Source of the DNA: Pseudonocardiaceae bacterium YIM PH 21723
GTDB taxonomy: Bacteria; Actinomycetota; Actinomycetes; Mycobacteriales; Pseudonocardiaceae
NCBI GenBank assembly: GCA_003600225.1
Contig: QZFT01000028.1
Coordinates: forward strand, 40,778 to 104,777
Direction: 5' to 3'
Length of the DNA stretch: 64,000 bases
Shown here one piece after another: positions 52,819 to 61,038 of this stretch. Every line of letters starts with the position of its first letter. Position 1 is the stretch's first letter. A model generated the notes under the pieces. It saw nothing but the letters and a program-made list of their open reading frames with translations. It ran no database searches and was not told the DNA's origin. The position numbers and the translations under genes were made by a program.

Positions 52819-55068
52819 ATGAATCCATCTAACGGCGCACTGGGCACACACGGGGCGCCCAGCGACGGCCCGCCGCCGCACGAGCACGGGCCGCCAGTGG
52901 CGTCACGGATGCAGAACCTGCTGCGGGGCGATCTCCCCGCGTCTCTCGTCGTCTTCCTGATCGCGATCCCGCTCTCGCTGGGCATCGCCGTCGCCTCTGG
53001 GGCACCGCTACTGTCCGGACTGATCGCCGCTGTGGTGGGTGGCATCGTCGGTGGAGCGCTCTCCGGAGCCCCGCTGACCGTCACCGGTCCGGCCGCCGGA
53101 CTGACCGTGGTGGTCGCGGATCTGGTCGCCAAGTTCGGATTCTCCGCCACCGCCGGCATCGTCCTCGCAGCCGGCGTTGTGCAGATCCTGTTCGGCCTGC
53201 TGAAGATCGGCCGGGCCGCGCTGACCCTCTCCCCCGCCGTGGTCCACGGCATGCTGGCCGGCATCGGCATCGTGATCGCCATCGGCCAGGTGCACGTCGT
53301 CCTGGGCGGCAAGCCGCAGTCGTCGGTACTGGCGAATCTGCAGGCCCTGCCCGGACAGATCATCGGGCATCACAGCATGGCGCTGCTGGTGGGCGCCCTG
53401 ACGATCGCGGTCCTGTTGTTGTGGCCGCAATGGAAGCGCCTTCCCGCCCTGGCCTCGCTGGCCAAGGTTCCCGCGCCGCTGGTCGCCGTTCTGCTCGCGA
53501 CGATCGTCGCGCTGCCGATGGCGCTGCCGCGGGTCGCGCTGCCGAGCAATCCCCTCGAAGCGTGGACCTTTCCGGCCATGCCGAGCGGCGCCTGGGGCGC
53601 CATCGCGATCGCGGTCCTCACCGTGGCCGTGGTGGCCAGCGTCGAGTCACTGCTGTCCGCGGTGGCGATCGACAAACTGCAGGACGGCCCCCGGGCCGAC
53701 CTGAACAAGGAACTGACCGCGCAGGGCGCGGCGAACCTCGTCTCCGGCGCGCTGGGTGGGCTGCCGGTGACCGGGGTGATCGTGCGCGGCTCGACCAACG
53801 TGGCGGCGGGCGCGAAGAGCCGGTTCTCCGCGATGCTGCACGGTGTGTGGGTGGGTCTGTTCTCGCTCACCCTGGTCGGATTGCTGAACAAGATCCCGAT
53901 GGCCGCGCTGGCCGGTGTGCTGGTGGTCATCGGCCTGAAGCTGGTCAGCTGGGACCACATCCGGGAGCTGCGCAAGCACCACGAGCTGCCGGTGTACCTG
54001 GTGACCGTGGGCGGCGTGGTGTTCGTCGACCTGCTGACCGGTGTGCTGCTGGGTATCGCGATGGCCGTCATCCGGGCGCTCTGGCGGATGACCCACTTCC
54101 ACCTGGACGTGGAGGAGCGGTCCTCCGACTGGAAGATCACCGTGCACGGATCGCTGATCTTCCTGGGCGTCAGCAAGCTGTCCAGGGAGCTTTCCCAGGT
54201 GCCCGCGGGCAAGGATGTGCTGATCGAGCTGCACGTGGACTTCATGGACCACGCCGCGTTCGCCGCGATCCACGACTGGCAGCAGAGCCAGGAGAAGAGC
54301 GGCGCGCAGGTGCGGGTCCAGGAGGTGCACCACAGCTGGTACCACTGGGCCACGCGCGGCAAGCCCGCCGCGAAGAAGGAGACGGCGGGCAAGGTGCCGC
54401 CGCGCTGGTTCGCCCCGTGGGAGCACTGGCAGGAGACGGTCGTCCCGGCGCAGCGGGCGGGTTCCAGTCAGATGGCCGTGGGCATGGCGGAGTTCGAGCG
54501 GCACTCGGCGGATCTGGTGCGGCCGTTCCTGGCGCAGCTGGCCGAGCACGGGCAGCAGCCCACCCAGCTGTTCATCACCTGCGCGGACTCCCGCGTGGTG
54601 CCGAACATGATCACCTCCAGTGGTCCCGGCGACCTGTTCACCGTGCGCAACATCGGCAACCTGGTGCCCCGGCACGGGTCCGGTGTGGACAACTCGGTGG
54701 GCGCGGCGATCGAGTACGCGGTGGATGTGCTCGGGGTGTCGACGGTGGTCGTCTGCGGTCACTCCGACTGCGGCGCGATGAAGGCGCTGCTGGCCGGGAT
54801 GCCCACGGACTCCGCGCTGGGTTCCTGGCTGACCAACGGGGCGTCCACGGTGGAGCGCTTCCGCGAGTGCGGGTCCGATGAGGACCTGGAGCGGCTGGTC
54901 ATGACGAACGTCGCGCAGCAGCTGGAGAACCTGATGACCTTCCCGAGCGTGTCCCGGGCGGTCGAGGCGGGCCGGCTGACGTTGCAGGGGATGTACTTCG
55001 ACATCGCCACGGCGAAGATCGACTTCGTGTGCCGGGAGACGGTCACCCGCAAGCCGGTCGCTCTGTAG
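52819..55068 (+). CDS. SulP-type anion transporter fused to beta-carbonic anhydrase
   Basis: The 749-residue protein starts at ATG 52819 behind GGAG. Residues 40-430 form a SulP/SLC26 transporter (GLTVTVTGPAAG-like motif near 92-100; LNKELTAQGAANLVSGALGGLPVTG near residue 295). A STAS domain follows (about 440-520). From about 555 to the end comes a beta-carbonic anhydrase with zinc ligands in CADSRVVP and CGHSDCGAM. The fusion links bicarbonate or another anion transport to CO2 hydration at the inner face of the membrane. All active-site residues of both parts seem intact. Similar fusions are known in actinobacteria. Confidence 0.93.
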   Translation: MNPSNGALGTHGAPSDGPPPHEHGPPVASRMQNLLRGDLPASLVVFLIAIPLSLGIAVASGAPLLSGLIAAVVGGIVGGALSGAPLTVTGPAAGLTVVVADLVAKFGFSATAGIVLAAGVVQILFGLLKIGRAALTLSPAVVHGMLAGIGIVIAIGQVHVVLGGKPQSSVLANLQALPGQIIGHHSMALLVGALTIAVLLLWPQWKRLPALASLAKVPAPLVAVLLATIVALPMALPRVALPSNPLEAWTFPAMPSGAWGAIAIAVLTVAVVASVESLLSAVAIDKLQDGPRADLNKELTAQGAANLVSGALGGLPVTGVIVRGSTNVAAGAKSRFSAMLHGVWVGLFSLTLVGLLNKIPMAALAGVLVVIGLKLVSWDHIRELRKHHELPVYLVTVGGVVFVDLLTGVLLGIAMAVIRALWRMTHFHLDVEERSSDWKITVHGSLIFLGVSKLSRELSQVPAGKDVLIELHVDFMDHAAFAAIHDWQQSQEKSGAQVRVQEVHHSWYHWATRGKPAAKKETAGKVPPRWFAPWEHWQETVVPAQRAGSSQMAVGMAEFERHSADLVRPFLAQLAEHGQQPTQLFITCADSRVVPNMITSSGPGDLFTVRNIGNLVPRHGSGVDNSVGAAIEYAVDVLGVSTVVVCGHSDCGAMKALLAGMPTDSALGSWLTNGASTVERFRECGSDEDLERLVMTNVAQQLENLMTFPSVSRAVEAGRLTLQGMYFDIATAKIDFVCRETVTRKPVAL

Positions 55069-55077
55069 GCAAGGCTC

Positions 55078-55128
55078 CGAAGTTGGCGATGTTCGGGGGA
55101 GACGCAAGCCCGAACATCGCCAACTTCG
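55078..55128 (+). terminator. Perfect 20-bp hairpin after the SulP-CA gene
   Basis: Arms 55078-55097 and 55109-55128 are exactly complementary over 20 bp (starting CGAAGTTGGCGATG) with an 11-nt loop, 9 bp after the stop codon. It is a strong candidate terminator. Confidence 0.85.
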
Positions 55129-55177
55129 AGACCATGATCGAGATGCGAAACCGCTCGACCTGAGCGTGAATGGCCCC

Positions 55178-55696
55178 ATGCATCGGAACATGATCAAGGC
55201 CGGACTGATCATCACGGCCGCCGTACTGACCCTCACCGCCTGTGGCGGCGACAAGAAGGACGACGCCAAGGACAACACCGGATCCGCGTCCGCGAGTGTG
55301 ATCGGCCCCAACGGGTGGGACAAGCTGAAGCTCAAGGACAACCTGGACACCGCGAAGCAGACCGGCGAGCTGGGCGACACCGCGACCGCCGCCGGCACCT
55401 GCCAGAGCTACCCGGTGAAGGACAAGGACGCGCAGGCCCTGTTCAGCACCGACAAGGGCCTGGTGAAGGTCCAGTTCAAGACCGGTGACGTGAAGACCCC
55501 CGAGGGCATCGGCGCGGGTTCCACCGTCAGCGAGCTGCGGGCCAAGTACCCGAGCACCCAGGTCGGCCCGGACGGCTACTTCACCAAGGTGCCCGGCAAG
55601 GACGAGTACACCTACACGTTCGACGCCGACGGCCGCGCCGACGGCAGCAAGATCACCACCTTCGGCGTCCAGGTGACCGGCGAGACCTGTAAATAA
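55178..55696 (+). CDS. Lipoprotein of unknown function
   Basis: The 172-residue protein starts at ATG 55178 (MHRNMIKAGLI); GTG 55166 and ATG 55190 are alternatives. The lipobox LTAC gives an acylated Cys near residue 21, followed by a charged, Lys/Asp-rich linker. The globular part of about 120 residues contains a Lys-rich strand region (TDKGLVKVQFKTGDVKTPEG) and GAGSTVSELRAKYPSTQV, a motif common in actinobacterial lipoproteins with a beta-barrel-like domain. One disulfide is likely between the Cys in GTCQSYP and the C-terminal CK. It is attached to the outer face of the membrane. Confidence 0.8.
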   Translation: MHRNMIKAGLIITAAVLTLTACGGDKKDDAKDNTGSASASVIGPNGWDKLKLKDNLDTAKQTGELGDTATAAGTCQSYPVKDKDAQALFSTDKGLVKVQFKTGDVKTPEGIGAGSTVSELRAKYPSTQVGPDGYFTKVPGKDEYTYTFDADGRADGSKITTFGVQVTGETCK

Positions 55697-55737
55697 GAGG
55701 TCGCGGCCGGGCCCCGTCGGGAGCAGGATCGAGGTCA

Positions 55738-56609
55738 TGCGACTCGGACTGAAGATCTCCAGATTTCGCAACGACGGCGGCCCGGCCACGCTGGGCAAGG
55801 ACCTGGCCCGGGTGGTCCGGGCGGGTGAACAGGCCGGCTTCGGCAGCGTCAGCGTGATGGACCACCTGCTGCAGATCGGCGTACACGGGCCGATCACCGA
55901 CCCCATGCTGGAGGCGTACACCACGCTGGGGTTCCTGGCCGCGCACACCGAGACGGTGGAGCTGCACACCACGGTCACCGCGACCGTGTACCGCGAGCCC
56001 GGCCTGCTCGCCAAGATCATCAGCACCCTGGACGTGCTGTCCGGCGGCCGCGCCTGGCTCGGTATCGGCGCCGCCTGGTTCGAAGAGGAGACCCAGGCCC
56101 TCGGCCTGCCGTTCCCCGGGCTGAAGGAGCGCTTCGAACGCCTGGAGGAGACCCTGCGGATCTGCGGGCAGATGTGGAGCGACTCCGAGGAACCGTTCCA
56201 CGGCGAGCACTATCACCTGGACCGCACGCTGAACGTGCCGCAGCCACTGCGCACCCCGCCCATCATGATCGGCGGCACCGGGGAGCAGAAGACGCTGCGG
56301 CTGGTGGCCCAGTACGCCCAGTCCTGCAACTTCCCGGGCGTCCAGCCGCCGGAGATCACCCACAAGCTGACCGTGCTGCGGGAGCACTGCGACCGGCTGG
56401 GCACCGACTACGACGCGATCCGCAAGACGGTGACCCGGAACCTGGACATCGGCGAGCGCGGCGAGGACGCCGACAAGGTCGTCGACGAGCTGGGCGCGTT
56501 GGCCGAGGCAGGCATCCAGTGGTCCCTCGGCGACCTGGCGCGGGTCTGGGATCCGAGCACCATCGAGCTGTACGCGGAGCGGGTCATCCCGCAGATCGAA
56601 GCATTCTGA
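55738..56609 (+). CDS. LLM-class F420-dependent oxidoreductase, copy 1
   Basis: The 290-residue protein of the bacterial luciferase-like family has a TIM barrel with MDHLLQIGVHGP near residue 40, DVLSGGRAWLGIGAAWFEEE (about 98-117) and a conserved GEQKTLRLVAQYAQSCNF. Actinobacterial members of this group use coenzyme F420 or FMN; F420 is the likelier guess. It is closely related to the gene 37 bp downstream (56647-57501), from a tandem duplication. The substrate is unknown. Confidence 0.87.
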
Positions 56610-56646
56610 GTAGGCGATACGTCCGCGGTGGGGGCATGATCGGAGC

Positions 56647-57501
56647 ATGCGCATCGGCCTGCACATCCCCGGTTTCGTGACCCCCGCGGACACCCTCGGC
56701 CGCGACCTGGCGGCGGTGGCCCGCACCGCCGACCAGGCGGGCTTCGCCACGATCAGCGTGATGGACCATGTGTTCCAGATCGGCGACATCGGCCCGGCCG
56801 AGGACCCGATGCTGGAGGCGTACACCACCCTCGGGTTCCTGGCCGCGCACACCGAGCGCGCCGAACTGCTGACCGTGGTCACCGGCACCGTCTACCGCGA
56901 ACCCGGTCTCCTCGCGAAGATCATCAGCACCCTGGACGTGCTGTCCGGCGGCCGCGCCTGGCTCGGCATCGGCGCCGCCTGGTTCGAAGAGGAGGCCAAA
57001 GGCCTAGGCCTGCCGTTCCCCGCCATGTCCGAACGGTTCGAGCGGCTGGAGGAGGCGCTGCGGATCTGCCGGCAGATGTGGAGCGACTCCGAGGAACCGT
57101 TCCACGGCGAGCACTATCACCTGGAGCGCACGCTCAACATGCCGCAGCCGCTGCGCACCCCGCCGATCCTGATCGGCGGGGAAGGCGAGCGCAAGACACT
57201 GCGGATGGTCGCCGAGTACGCCCAGGCCTGCAATCTGCAGCCCGGGCCGCACATCCCGCAGAAGCTCGCCGTGCTGCGCGAGCACTGCGAGCGCCTCGGC
57301 ACCGACTACGACGCCATCCGCAAGACCGCCGTCTACATCATGGACGTCGGCCCCGGCGGCGAACTGGCGAACAAGGTCATCGACGACCTGGGCGACCTGG
57401 CGGAGCAGGGCATCGAGCAGACCTTCGGCCCGCTGAACGACCTGTGGGACCGCCGCACCCTGGAGATCGTCGGCGAGCGGGTCATCCCACAGGTCTCCTA
57501 G
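56647..57501 (+). CDS. LLM-class F420-dependent oxidoreductase, copy 2
   Basis: The 284-residue paralogue of the preceding gene shares DVLSGGRAWLGIGAAWFEEE and the HGEHYHL(D/E)RTLN(V/M)PQPLRTPP region almost unchanged. The two differ mostly at the C-terminus and in the loop after the GE(Q/R)KTLR motif, where the first copy has two extra residues. Both probably use F420. The stop overlaps the convergent GT9-like gene by 4 nt. Confidence 0.87.
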   Translation: MRIGLHIPGFVTPADTLGRDLAAVARTADQAGFATISVMDHVFQIGDIGPAEDPMLEAYTTLGFLAAHTERAELLTVVTGTVYREPGLLAKIISTLDVLSGGRAWLGIGAAWFEEEAKGLGLPFPAMSERFERLEEALRICRQMWSDSEEPFHGEHYHLERTLNMPQPLRTPPILIGGEGERKTLRMVAEYAQACNLQPGPHIPQKLAVLREHCERLGTDYDAIRKTAVYIMDVGPGGELANKVIDDLGDLAEQGIEQTFGPLNDLWDRRTLEIVGERVIPQVS

Positions 57502-58418
57502 ACGAGGACCGCGCGGGTACCGACGGCCGTGGCGAGGGCGGCGCTGGTGCGGTCGGCGGCGTAGACCGCCCCGGCCAGGGCGAACAGCGCCGCCAGCTCG
57601 GCCACGCCCAGCGCGGGCAGCACCGGCACTCCCCGGCTCAGCGCGTGCTGCCGCAGTTCCCGCCAGGCCGAGTCGTCACCGGAACCCGCCATGGCGGGCA
57701 CCAGCACCATCGGACCGCGGACCCGGTCCAGGAGCTGCTCCGGCCGGTCCGGTCCGTGATCGGCGGGCACCGCGACCACGGACAGCTGCTCGTCCAGGTC
57801 CGCGAGGAGGGCCTGCACCACCATCCTGGCCTGGTCGGGAATCCGGATCGCCGGCAGCCGGGGCCCGGCGGGCACGCCGAGCGCGGCCAGCAGCCGCAGG
57901 TGCTGGATCGAGACGGGCTCGTCGCCCAGCGACAGCGGCACCTGGTGGGTGGCCACTCCCCCGCCCTGTTCCGTGGAGCGGACCACCCGGATCGGGATGC
58001 CGGCCAGCAGGCCCACGTGCGCGGCGGGCCACGGCGACTGCCCGGGACCGGTGAACACGATCATGGCGTCGTAGTCCCGCTCGGCGATCGTGTTGATCAG
58101 CGCGTGCTCCCGCCACGCGGCCCGGCGGGAATCCTTTGTGGACGATCCACTGCGCCAGGAGGGCTGCAGCACCAGCATGCCGCGCACCTGCCACAGCAGG
58201 CCCTTGGCCAGGGAACCACCCGGGGATCCCAAAAGATCGATTTTCCCGTCCGGCGGCATAGCGCCGTGCAGCGCACTCAATGCGGGTGCGAGTTCCAGAA
58301 GATCAGCGAATTCACCGCCCATCACGACGAGCACGGTGGACAATTGGTCGAGTGGCAATCGTCGATCCAGAACGACTCGTGATCGGCTGATTGCGGGCGC
58401 GGACAGGACAGCCGGCAC
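57498..58418 (-). CDS. GT9-like protein of unknown function
   Basis: The 306-residue protein starts at GTG 58418, placed by GGAGG 7 bp upstream; a frame to 58490 has no site. It shows the alternating Rossmann pattern of glycosyltransferase family 9 (heptosyltransferase-like): VLVVMGGEFADLLELAPAL near the start, YDAMIVFTGPGQSPWPAAHVGLLAGIP in the middle, and a C-terminal LVPAMAGSGDDSAWRELRQ with a lone sensing strand. Actinomycetes lack LPS, so a related sugar transfer, or a non-catalytic role, would have to be assumed. The family call is tentative. Confidence 0.5.
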   Translation of the reverse strand: MPAVLSAPAISRSRVVLDRRLPLDQLSTVLVVMGGEFADLLELAPALSALHGAMPPDGKIDLLGSPGGSLAKGLLWQVRGMLVLQPSWRSGSSTKDSRRAAWREHALINTIAERDYDAMIVFTGPGQSPWPAAHVGLLAGIPIRVVRSTEQGGGVATHQVPLSLGDEPVSIQHLRLLAALGVPAGPRLPAIRIPDQARMVVQALLADLDEQLSVVAVPADHGPDRPEQLLDRVRGPMVLVPAMAGSGDDSAWRELRQHALSRGVPVLPALGVAELAALFALAGAVYAADRTSAALATAVGTRAVLV

Positions 58419-58803
58419 GGCGAACCTCCATGGGGTACTAGCTGCGGCGAGGCAGGAAGGCCAGGGCGTTGGTGCGAACCGAGGGTGCACTACGAATACG
58501 TCCGCCGGACGTAGGTGCCACGGGCCGGTTGTTCACATTAGGGCCTTTTCCCGACATACAGCCAACAAATCCCCCGACTGGACCGCGCAACCCGGTGACG
58601 ACAATCGCTTTCCATCACTAATACGGCGGAATACCCCGCTCACTAACCTCACCGAAATCCCGCTTCGCGCGCGATGTTTAGCGATCTTGACCCCGGGTAT
58701 CCCGATTCCGGCCATCGCCCGACAGGGTGTCCGACACCGAACCCGGGTCGGCACAGGCTAGTTTTCGGGTCGAACTCCGACACCGGTGAACGAGGTAGGA
58801 CAC
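58419..58803. promoter_or_regulatory. Divergent promoter region of the GT9-like gene and rsbW-sigF
   Basis: The 385-bp gap has a lower GC content than its flanks. It contains the SigF-type promoter at 58676-58700 toward rsbW. Toward the GT9-like gene I see only the GGAGG site and an unremarkable AT-rich stretch near 58550-58640. No gene is evident. Confidence 0.5.
58676..58700 (+). promoter_or_regulatory. SigF/SigB-type promoter of rsbW-sigF
   Basis: GTTT (58676-58679), 15 bases, then GGGTAT (58695-58700) is an exact match to the SigF/SigB promoter consensus GTTT-N14-17-GGGTAT. It lies 104 bp before the rsbW start. It implies that the operon is transcribed by its own sigma factor. Confidence 0.75.
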
Positions 58804-59271
58804 GTGACAACATCGAGTACCGAGCAGCAGCCCGCTGACTCTCCCGACGGCGACGGGCCGGCTCCGCAGATCGAGCTGCGCATCCCGGCCACCGCCACCC
58901 AGCTGCACGTCGCTCGCACCGTCGCCGGAGACCTGGCGATGCGCGAGGACTTCGACCTCGACGCCATCGATGACCTCCGGCTCGCCGTCGACGAGGCCTG
59001 CGCCATGCTCGTCGGCCGGGCCACCGACGGGGAACCGCTGATCTGCACCTTCGCCGTCCGCAACTCGGCGATCACCATCTCCGCCCAGGTCCGCTCCGAG
59101 ACCGACGGACAGCCGTCCGCCTCCGGCCTGGGCTCGTCCGCCTCCGGCCTGGGCTGGCGGGTCCTGGCCACGCTGACCGACAAGGCCACCTGCGACGTCA
59201 GCTCCGCACCCAATGGGGGGCACCTGGTGCGGATCACGCTGACCAAGGCCAAGGGCGGGGTGATCGGGTGA
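58804..59271 (+). CDS. rsbW: RsbW/UsfX-type anti-sigma factor
   Basis: The 155-residue GHKL-ATPase-type anti-sigma factor starts at GTG 58804, with GAGGTAGG upstream. The N-box is LRLAVDEACAML (58-69), where the usual Asn after Glu64 is replaced by Met, as in other actinobacterial UsfX proteins as far as I recall. The GLG-type ATP lid region contains a tandem duplication SASGLGS-SASGLGW. It overlaps sigF by 4 nt and would hold SigF inactive until an anti-anti-sigma factor, not present in the window, binds it. Confidence 0.87.
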   Translation: MTTSSTEQQPADSPDGDGPAPQIELRIPATATQLHVARTVAGDLAMREDFDLDAIDDLRLAVDEACAMLVGRATDGEPLICTFAVRNSAITISAQVRSETDGQPSASGLGSSASGLGWRVLATLTDKATCDVSSAPNGGHLVRITLTKAKGGVIG

Positions 59272-60065
59272 GTGTGCCCGCGACAGGCACCTCGGCGGAC
59301 AGCAGTCCGTCCGATGATGCGTACGCGCAGCTCGCCCCGCTATTCGCCGAGCTGCGTGACCTGCCGGAGGAGAATCCGCGCCGTACCGAACTGCGCGATG
59401 AGCTCGTCACCGGATACCTGCCGGTGGCCAAGCACATCGCCCAGCGCTTCAGCAATCGTGGCGAACCCCAGGACGACCTGGTGCAGGTGGCCACCGTCGG
59501 CCTGATCAACGCGGTGGACCGGTTCGACGCCGAACGCGGCACCGACTTCCTGTCCTTCGCCGTGCCGACGATCATGGGTGAGGTGCGCCGGTACTTCCGG
59601 GACAGCAGCTGGTCCATGCGGGTGCCGCGCAGGCTCAAGGAGCTGCACCTGGCGATCAGCGGCGCGAACAGCCGGCTGTCCCAGTCGCTGGGGCGCGCGC
59701 CGACACCCAGTGAGATCGCCGAAGACCTCAAGCTCAGCAAGGAGGAGGTCTTCGAAGGCCTCGAAGCGGGCAACGCCTACAGCACCGCGTCCCTGGACGG
59801 CATGCTGCAGGACCAGGACAGCGGCATGTCCCTGGGCGACTCGCTCGGCGAGGAGGACTCCGAGCTGGACGGCGTCGAGCTGCGCGAGGTCCTGGAGCCG
59901 GTGCTGCGTGACCTCCCCCAGCGCGAGCGGACCATCCTGCTGCTGCGGTTCTTCGCGAACATGACGCAGACCCAGATCGCCGAGCGCGTCGGGCTGTCGC
60001 AGATGCACGTGTCCCGGTTGCTGGCCAAGACACTGCGCAAGCTCCGCACGACGATGGTCCGTTAA
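59268..60065 (+). CDS. sigF: Group 3 sigma factor of the SigB/SigF/SigG type
   Basis: The 265-residue sigma factor starts at GTG 59268. Region 2 includes QDDLVQVATVGLINAVDRFDAERG and FLSFAVPTIMGEVRRYFRD; region 3 PSEIAEDLKLSKEEVFEGL; region 4 LPQRERTILLLRFFANMTQTQIAERVGLSQMHVSRLL. This is the complete domain set of general-stress and developmental sigma factors in actinomycetes. The gene is coupled to rsbW and driven by a matching promoter at 58676-58700. Confidence 0.93.
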   Translation: MSVPATGTSADSSPSDDAYAQLAPLFAELRDLPEENPRRTELRDELVTGYLPVAKHIAQRFSNRGEPQDDLVQVATVGLINAVDRFDAERGTDFLSFAVPTIMGEVRRYFRDSSWSMRVPRRLKELHLAISGANSRLSQSLGRAPTPSEIAEDLKLSKEEVFEGLEAGNAYSTASLDGMLQDQDSGMSLGDSLGEEDSELDGVELREVLEPVLRDLPQRERTILLLRFFANMTQTQIAERVGLSQMHVSRLLAKTLRKLRTTMVR

Positions 60066-60147
60066 CCCACCCGGGTGCTCCTCACGGCTGCTCCACCGGA
60101 TGTTCGCCATGATTTGACGAATGCCACCTGTGCCGGGAGGAGTCGTC

Positions 60148-60948
60148 GTGCTGACCAAGGCCGCGGAGAAGATCGATGTGGTGCGTGTCGTGCTCGGCGA
60201 GTCCTACCACCCCGGTGGCGAGGAACTGCTGCGCCGCCTGGGGTCCGCGCTGGAGCTGGCGGCCGGGCATCACCTGCTGGACTGCGTCGCCGGTTCCGGG
60301 CTCGCCGCCCGGCAACTGGCGGGCGAGTTCCGGGTGCAGGTCACCGGCCTCTGCGGCTCCCAGCCGGGTGCCGACCAGGCGTCGGTCACCGCCGAACACG
60401 CCGGCCTCGGCGACCAGGTGAACTTCACCGTCGCCGACACGGGCCGGATCCCGCTGCTGCCCGGCACGGTCGACGCGATCCTCTGCGAGCGCGGCCTGTC
60501 CGGCGCGGCCGACCGGGCCTTCGCGGTCGGCGAGCTGGCCAAGGTGCTGCGGCCCGGCGGCCGGATCGCCATGCTGGACATCACCGTCGACTCCGGTGGG
60601 CTGCCCGCCGAGCTGGAGCCCCTGGCCGAGATCATGCCGGGCATCGCCGGGGCGCAGCCGCTGGAGGCCTACGCCGATCTCCTGGCCCGGGCCGGGTTGC
60701 AGGCCAGGGTGATCGAACGGCACGACGAGCTGCTCACCCGGCTGCTGACCGAGCTGGACACCCGGCTCCGGCTGCGGCGGATGGCCAGCACCGATCCCCT
60801 CGCCGCCGTGCACCGGCTCACCGACCTGACCGGACACATCGCAGCGGCCCAGCAGGCGATCACCCGCGGCGTCCTCGGCTACGCCCTTCTCGTCGTGGAG
60901 AAGCCGGTAGCCCGCTGGGTCCCCCGCCCCCGCCGCGCGACCCCCTGA
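60148..60948 (+). CDS. SAM-dependent methyltransferase-like protein
   Basis: The 266-residue protein starts at GTG 60148 behind GGGAGGAG. A Rossmann-like SAM fold is suggested by LLDCVAGSGLAARQLAGEF (near 38-56; motif I), VNFTVADTGRIPLLPGTVDAILCERGL (motif II region) and LAKVLRPGGRIAMLDITVD (near 133-151), the post-motif typical of class I methyltransferases such as UbiE-type. The motif I GSG is slightly degenerate (VAGSGL for DxGxGxG). The second half is helical. It lies between sigF and the monooxygenase. Substrate unknown. Confidence 0.7.
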   Translation: MLTKAAEKIDVVRVVLGESYHPGGEELLRRLGSALELAAGHHLLDCVAGSGLAARQLAGEFRVQVTGLCGSQPGADQASVTAEHAGLGDQVNFTVADTGRIPLLPGTVDAILCERGLSGAADRAFAVGELAKVLRPGGRIAMLDITVDSGGLPAELEPLAEIMPGIAGAQPLEAYADLLARAGLQARVIERHDELLTRLLTELDTRLRLRRMASTDPLAAVHRLTDLTGHIAAAQQAITRGVLGYALLVVEKPVARWVPRPRRATP

Positions 60949-60950
60949 AC

Positions 60951-61008
60951 ACTTTCTGCAGAAAGTGCTCCGCTCTTCGGAGCAGTTTCCATGGAAAGTG
61001 CTCCGCTC
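60951..61008. terminator. Compound palindromes with TTTCTGCAGAAA and TTTCCATGGAAA cores
   Basis: ACTTTCTGCAGAAAGT (60951-60966) is a 16-bp palindrome. It is followed by a hairpin GCTCCG-CTCTT-CGGAGC (60967-60983) and TTTCCATGGAAA (60986-60997). AAAGTGCTCCGCTC is present twice. The block directly follows the methyltransferase stop and is probably a terminator. Confidence 0.6.
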
Positions 61009-61038
61009 CTCGTGTGAGTTCTGTGTAAAGCTGGCGGC

